Origin: Anaerolineae bacterium
GTDB lineage: Bacteria > Chloroflexota > Anaerolineae > JAFGEY01
Direction: 5' to 3'
Assembly (NCBI GenBank): GCA_016931365.1
Contig: JAFGEY010000141.1
Coordinates: 1-7,951 of the forward strand
DNA: 7,951 nucleotides
Shown here in pieces: positions 4,447 to 7,951 of this stretch. The translations under genes and the position numbers were made by a program. The notes below the pieces were generated by a model. The model made no database searches. It saw nothing but the letters and a program-made list of their open reading frames with translations, and had not been told where the DNA came from. Each line of letters starts with the position of its first letter. Positions within the stretch are counted from its first letter, which is position 1.

Positions 4447-6942
4447 ATGCAAGAGCCTAAACTATTTCAAAGAGTGACACTGGTGGTGATGTTAACTGTG
4501 CTGATCGCTTCGGCGTTCCCATCGCCGGCGCTGGCCGCCACGTGCACCTGGACGGGCGCGGTGGATACAGACTGGGCCAGGGCGGCCAACTGGTCGGGCT
4601 GCTCCGGCAACGTGCCCGGCGGGACAGATACGGCCATCGTTCCATGGGTGATGAGCAACGACCCCATTCTCTCCACAAACACCACCGTTGGCAGCCTTAC
4701 GGTGCAGTCCAGTGGGGAATTGACCATCGCCAGCGGCGGCGCGCTCACCATCAACGGCGCGTTCACGCTGGCAGGCACACTAACCGGCGATGGCGACGTG
4801 ACCGTCAACGGGGGCATGGATTGGACCGGCGGCACGTTGAGCGGATCGGGCAAGACGATCATCGCCCCCGGCGCGACGCTGACCATCGACGGCTCAAGCT
4901 ACAAGAGCCTCTCCGGGCGCACCATCCAGAACCAGGGTGTGGCCACCTGGAGCGGCACAGCCGACATCTACGGCTCGGGCGGGGCGGTGTTCGACAACGA
5001 CGGCGCCTTCGAGGTGCGGAACAGCGAGAGCTTTGGCGGCAGCGAGATGACCTTCAACAACAACGGCGTCTTTACCAAGACCCTCAGCAGCGGCACAACC
5101 GAAATGGCTGCCGTGTTCAACAACAACGGCGTGGTGAACGTGCAGATAGGGCTGCTCAGTCTCGACGCGGGCGGGGTCAGCACTGGCGGTCACTTTCGCG
5201 GCGCTGCCGGGTCCACCCTCAGATTCAACGGCGCTACCCACGATCTGGACACCGGCTCCAGCATCGTCCACCCCAACGTGCTGTTCGAATGGGGTACGGT
5301 TAACCTCAACGGCGACTACGACGTCGGCCACACCACGCTCAAGAGCAGCGCCACGGTCAACCTCAACTCGAGCGCGTCCGTCACCAGCACGGCCTTCACG
5401 CAGAGCGGCGGTACGCTGGGCGGATCGGCCGACCTGGTCGTCACCAGCGCCTACAACTGGACCGGCGGCACGTTGAGCGGATCGGGCAAGACGATCATCG
5501 TCCCCGGCGCGACGCTGACCATCGACGGCTCGGGCTACAAAAGCCTCTCCGGGCGCACCATCCAGAACCAGGGCACCGCCACCTGGAGCGGCTCATCCGA
5601 CGTCTACGGCTCGGGCGGGGCGGTGTTCGACAACGACGGTACCTTCGAGGTGCGAAACAGCCAGCGCTTTGGCGGCAGCGAAATGACCTTCAACAACGAC
5701 GGCGTCTTTACCAAGACCCTCAGCAGCGGCACGACCGAAATGGACGCCGTGTTCAACAACAACGGTATGGTGAACGTGCAGATAGGGATACTCAGTCTCG
5801 ACGCGGGCGGCGTGAGCACCGGCGGTCGCTTCCAGGGCACTGCCGGGTCCACCCTCAGATTCAACGGCGCTACCCACGACCTGGACGCCGGCTCCAGCAT
5901 AACCCACCCCAACGTGCTGTTCGAGTGGGGCACGGTCAATCTCAACGGCGCTTACGACGCCGGTCACACCACGCTCAAGAGCAGCGCCACGGTCAACCTT
6001 AATTCGAGCGCGCCCGTCACCAGCACGGCCTTCACGCAGAGCGGCGGTACGCTGGGCGGATCGGGCGATCTGGTCGTCACTTCCACCTACAACTGGACCG
6101 GTGGCACGTTGAGTGGATCGGGCAAGACGATCATCGTCCCCGGCGCGACGCTGACTATCGACGGATCAAGCTACAAAAGCCTCTCCGGGCGCACCATCCA
6201 GAACCAGGGTGTGGCCACCTGGAGCGGTTCGTCCGACGTTTACGGCTCAGGCGGGGCGGTGTTCGACAACGACGGTACTTTCGAGGCGCGCAACAGCCAG
6301 CGCTTTGGCGGCAGCGAAATGACCTTTAACAACAACGGCGTCTTCACCAAGACCCTCAGCAGCGGCACGACCGAAATGGCTGCCGTGTTCAACAACAACG
6401 GTGTGTTGGATGTGCAATTGGGTGTGCTAACCTTCTTCAGCGCGGATTACATCCAACAAGACGGTGTTACGCGCCTGAACGGTGGGGATATCAACGTCTT
6501 ATACCACAAAATGGACATCCAGGGAGGAACCCTGACAGGCGAAGGTATTGTGACCGGCGACATGCTCAACAACGGCATGGTAATCCCGGACCGCGGCCCC
6601 GGCGGCATTACGGTAGATGGAGATTACACACAGGCATCCGCCGGCACGCTCGTCGTCGAGATCAGTGGAGCGACTGCCAGCGTGGACTTTAGCCGGCTCA
6701 TCGTCAGCGGCGACGTGACATTAGCCGGAACGCTCAACGTTACCCTGGACAGCTTTACGCCCGCTGATGGCGACGCCTTCCAGATCGTAACGTGCGATAC
6801 GCACACCGGCGCTTTCCAGACGCTGCATTTGCCCGCGCTCCCCATTGACCTCTTTTGGAGAGTCTTCTATACTGATAAGGCCATCGTCCTGAGCGTAACG
6901 AAGTACAGGGTCTTTCTACCGATTGTATTGAACAACCAGTGA
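4447..6942 (+). CDS. Exported beta-helix-type surface protein with 212-residue tandem modules and a Chloroflexota-type C-terminal tail
   Basis: An 831-residue secreted or surface protein. Residues 1-30 are a Sec signal peptide (hydrophobic LVVMLTVLIASAF, cleavage ALA|A predicted after 30). Residues 33-60 hold the opening CTWTGAVDTDW...NWSGC...VPGGTDTA, common in autotransporter-like and other exported beta-helix proteins; C33 and C52 could form a disulfide. Residues 126-337 and 338-549 are two near-identical modules and 550 to about 660 a partial third. Within modules, strands of the type VFDNDG, TFNNNG and VFNNNG recur, suggesting stacked beta-helix rungs. Residues 661-810 resemble the 'GTLTGEGIVTG...NNGMVIPDRGPGGITVDGDYTQ...LVVEISG' end of beta-helix passengers. 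It ends YRVFLPIVLNNQ, a tail type I associate with secreted Chloroflexota proteins and infer to be a sorting or anchoring signal. No catalytic motif is seen; a structural, adhesive or sheath role is inferred. The next gene starts 16 bp downstream. Confidence 0.85.
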   Translation: MQEPKLFQRVTLVVMLTVLIASAFPSPALAATCTWTGAVDTDWARAANWSGCSGNVPGGTDTAIVPWVMSNDPILSTNTTVGSLTVQSSGELTIASGGALTINGAFTLAGTLTGDGDVTVNGGMDWTGGTLSGSGKTIIAPGATLTIDGSSYKSLSGRTIQNQGVATWSGTADIYGSGGAVFDNDGAFEVRNSESFGGSEMTFNNNGVFTKTLSSGTTEMAAVFNNNGVVNVQIGLLSLDAGGVSTGGHFRGAAGSTLRFNGATHDLDTGSSIVHPNVLFEWGTVNLNGDYDVGHTTLKSSATVNLNSSASVTSTAFTQSGGTLGGSADLVVTSAYNWTGGTLSGSGKTIIVPGATLTIDGSGYKSLSGRTIQNQGTATWSGSSDVYGSGGAVFDNDGTFEVRNSQRFGGSEMTFNNDGVFTKTLSSGTTEMDAVFNNNGMVNVQIGILSLDAGGVSTGGRFQGTAGSTLRFNGATHDLDAGSSITHPNVLFEWGTVNLNGAYDAGHTTLKSSATVNLNSSAPVTSTAFTQSGGTLGGSGDLVVTSTYNWTGGTLSGSGKTIIVPGATLTIDGSSYKSLSGRTIQNQGVATWSGSSDVYGSGGAVFDNDGTFEARNSQRFGGSEMTFNNNGVFTKTLSSGTTEMAAVFNNNGVLDVQLGVLTFFSADYIQQDGVTRLNGGDINVLYHKMDIQGGTLTGEGIVTGDMLNNGMVIPDRGPGGITVDGDYTQASAGTLVVEISGATASVDFSRLIVSGDVTLAGTLNVTLDSFTPADGDAFQIVTCDTHTGAFQTLHLPALPIDLFWRVFYTDKAIVLSVTKYRVFLPIVLNNQ
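4822..6421 (+). repeat. 636-bp in-frame tandem repeat (two full copies plus a partial third)
   Basis: Copies begin at 4822, 5458 and 6094 (each at TGGACCGG), exactly 636 bp or 212 codons apart. Copy 3 stops matching near 6421, about half-way through the module. Comparing the full copies by eye I count 23 amino-acid differences in 212. In the first 60 bases copy 1 differs from copy 2 at one base, and copy 3 differs from copy 2 at two synonymous bases. Low synonymous divergence indicates recent duplication or ongoing homogenisation. Weaker similarity extends upstream of 4822 (AFTLAGTLTGDGDVTV against AFTQSGGTLGGSGDLVV), so an older degenerate copy precedes the first clear unit. Confidence 0.95.
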
Positions 6943-6948
6943 GAATAT

Positions 6949-6953
6949 GGAGG
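6949..6953 (+). promoter_or_regulatory. Ribosome binding site of the YadA-like repeat-protein gene
   Basis: GGAGG in the 16-bp gap after the previous stop, 5 bases before the ATG at 6959. The tight spacing and absence of a promoter or terminator indicate co-transcription with the upstream repeat-protein gene. Confidence 0.75.
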
Positions 6954-6958
6954 ATAAC

Positions 6959-7951
6959 ATGAAAAAGCAAGTGGCAGTCTTCAGTGTAGGTGCGGTTGTA
7001 GTTTTTCTGTTGGCGTTGAGCGTGGGATTGAGCAGCGCCCAGGGAATGGCATCCAAACAGGCCAAGGCCGCGCTCTTACCGCAGGCCCAGGTGGGCACGG
7101 CGTTTACCTACCAGGGCCAACTCCTGAGAAGCGGGGATCCCGTCACGGCAACCTGCAATATGGTTTTCCGGCTTTACGACGCGGTCAGCGGCGGCAACCA
7201 GGTGGGCGATGCGATCACCACGACCGTCCCCGTTACCGCCGGCCGCTTTACGGCAAGTCTGGATTTTGGCAGCAGCCTTTTTGCCGGCGAGGCGCGCTGG
7301 CTGGGGATCGCCGTCCAGTGTCCCGGCGACGCCGCCTATACGAACTTTTCCCAACGCCAGGCCCTCACCCCTGCACCTTACGCTCTGTATGCGCCTGCCG
7401 CCGGGAACGCCGCCCAGTTGGTGGTGAGTGACACCGTGGCCCTGCGCCTGCAGTCAAGCCCCGGCGTACCCAACCTCATCGGGGGATACACAGGCAACAC
7501 GGTGGCGGCTGCCAACGTGGAAGGCGCTGTCATCGGGGGCGGCGGTGCGAACGGCCTGCCGAATCGCATCCTCAGTACCGACACAAGCAGCTTTGCCACC
7601 ATCAGCGGCGGCGCCAATAACACCATCGACGGCTACCTCTCCACCATCGGCGGGGGCGCCAACAATGTCACCGGCGACTCGAGCACCACCATCGCCGGCG
7701 GCTGGACGAACACGGCCAGCGCCGTTAACGCCACCGTCGGCGGGGGCCAGGTGAACACCGCCAGCGGCGCGGGCGCCGTCGTCGGCGGCGGCGGCAACAA
7801 CACGGCCAGCGGCGAGTACGCTACCGTCAGCGGCGGCGGGTACGACCTTGCCGGTTCGGGCAACACCGCCGGCGGTGACTATGCCTTTGTCGGCGGAGGC
7901 AGCCACAACGTTGCCGTTTACACCTATACCACCATCGCGGGGGGACAGGGC
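6959..7951 (+). CDS. Exported YadA-head-like repeat protein (3' end outside the window)
   Basis: 331 residues are visible and the frame is still open at the window end, so the protein is truncated by the window, not by mutation. Residues 1-27 are a signal peptide (MKKQ, a long hydrophobic core, SSA|Q). Residues 48-145 form a domain beginning AFTYQGQL and ending LTPAPYALYA, with VFRLYDA, VPVTAGRFTASLDFG and ARWLGIAV between. I recognise this as a conserved N-terminal domain of large exported bacterial repeat proteins, often ones ending in an S74-type intramolecular chaperone. From about residue 213 there are 15-residue repeats of the type ATVGGGQVNTASGxx, resembling the left-handed beta-roll head of YadA-type trimeric adhesins. 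It is expected to be extracellular and possibly trimeric and fibrous. What anchors it, and whether an S74 domain follows, cannot be seen. It sits 16 bp after the other exported repeat protein. Confidence 0.85.
   Translation, partial: MKKQVAVFSVGAVVVFLLALSVGLSSAQGMASKQAKAALLPQAQVGTAFTYQGQLLRSGDPVTATCNMVFRLYDAVSGGNQVGDAITTTVPVTAGRFTASLDFGSSLFAGEARWLGIAVQCPGDAAYTNFSQRQALTPAPYALYAPAAGNAAQLVVSDTVALRLQSSPGVPNLIGGYTGNTVAAANVEGAVIGGGGANGLPNRILSTDTSSFATISGGANNTIDGYLSTIGGGANNVTGDSSTTIAGGWTNTASAVNATVGGGQVNTASGAGAVVGGGGNNTASGEYATVSGGGYDLAGSGNTAGGDYAFVGGGSHNVAVYTYTTIAGGQG
7595..7951 (+). repeat. 45-bp (15-residue) YadA-head-like repeats
   Basis: Units start at 7595, 7640, 7685, 7730, 7775, 7820, 7883 and 7928. 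The spacing is 45 bp throughout except one 63-bp unit (7820-7882), which carries a 6-residue insertion. Protein consensus is [AST][TV][IV]xGGxxNxASGxx. Imperfect forerunners (LIGGYTGNTV, AVIGGGGAN) lie upstream from about 7470. The array continues beyond the window. The units differ in codons, so this is older and more diverged than the 636-bp repeat in the preceding gene. Confidence 0.85.

Noticed and set aside
4295..4477. 60-codon open frame spanning the gap between the membrane protein and the exported protein
   Set aside because: It overlaps both neighbours out of frame, has no ribosome binding site and its product has no recognisable feature.
4894..5967. Minus-strand open frames inside the 636-bp repeat (4894-5331 and 5593-5967)
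   Set aside because: They are the same shadow frame seen twice because the repeat itself is duplicated; composition is unlike a real protein and there is no start signal.
4822..6421. CRISPR array or mobile-element interpretation of the long direct repeats
   Set aside because: The repeats are 636 bp, contiguous, in frame and fully coding, without spacers, terminal inverted repeats or a transposase.
7454..7906. Long open frames on the minus strand opposite the YadA-like repeats
   Set aside because: They arise from the GC-rich, 45-bp periodic coding sequence on the plus strand, give low-complexity Ala/Pro/Gly/Val-rich proteins and have no ribosome binding site.

Overview
The window (about 60% GC by eye, with one lower-GC gene) looks like a chromosomal segment of an uncultured Chloroflexota bacterium, probably Anaerolineae-like. 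This placement is inference from three protein features: a large STAND ATPase with an N-terminal sigma-region-4-like helix-turn-helix and a C-terminal TPR array; an exported beta-helix protein ending in the tail YRVFLPIVLNNQ, of a type I know from secreted Chloroflexota proteins; and an exported protein pairing a 'FTYQGQL...LTPAPYALYA' domain with YadA-head-like repeats. No rRNA, tRNA, CRISPR array, transposase, integrase or plasmid gene is visible.

Left block (1-1130, + strand): two translationally coupled genes overlapping by 8 bp. The first is a UDG-superfamily (uracil-DNA-glycosylase-like) protein with four N-terminal cysteines. The second is a stand-alone GyrI-like (AraC effector-binding type) protein. 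Only the first 19 bases upstream are visible, so the operon may begin outside the window.

Central block (1138-3860, - strand): a single 876-residue HTH-NTPase-winged-helix-TPR protein converges on the left block with only 7 bp between stop codons. It has a strong sigma70-type promoter (TTGTCA, 17 bp, TATGAT), a hairpin-forming 5' leader and a clear ribosome binding site that moves its start 12 codons inside the longest open frame.

Right block (3881-7951, + strand): transcribed divergently. It starts with a small membrane protein of lower GC, continues with an 831-residue exported repeat protein containing two full copies and a partial copy of a 636-bp (212-residue) module, and 16 bp later begins an exported protein with regular 15-residue repeats that runs off the window end. 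The last two are very probably co-transcribed and build cell-surface or extracellular structures.

The arrangement allows, but does not prove, that the STAND protein is a signal-responsive DNA-binding regulator acting on its own divergent promoter region. That region carries TTGAGAC direct repeats spaced 21 bp apart and a C7 tract. I found no clear evidence of a wholly new system. The most unusual material is the recently amplified 636-bp module and its pairing with a YadA-like head protein in a lineage thought to lack a classical outer membrane.
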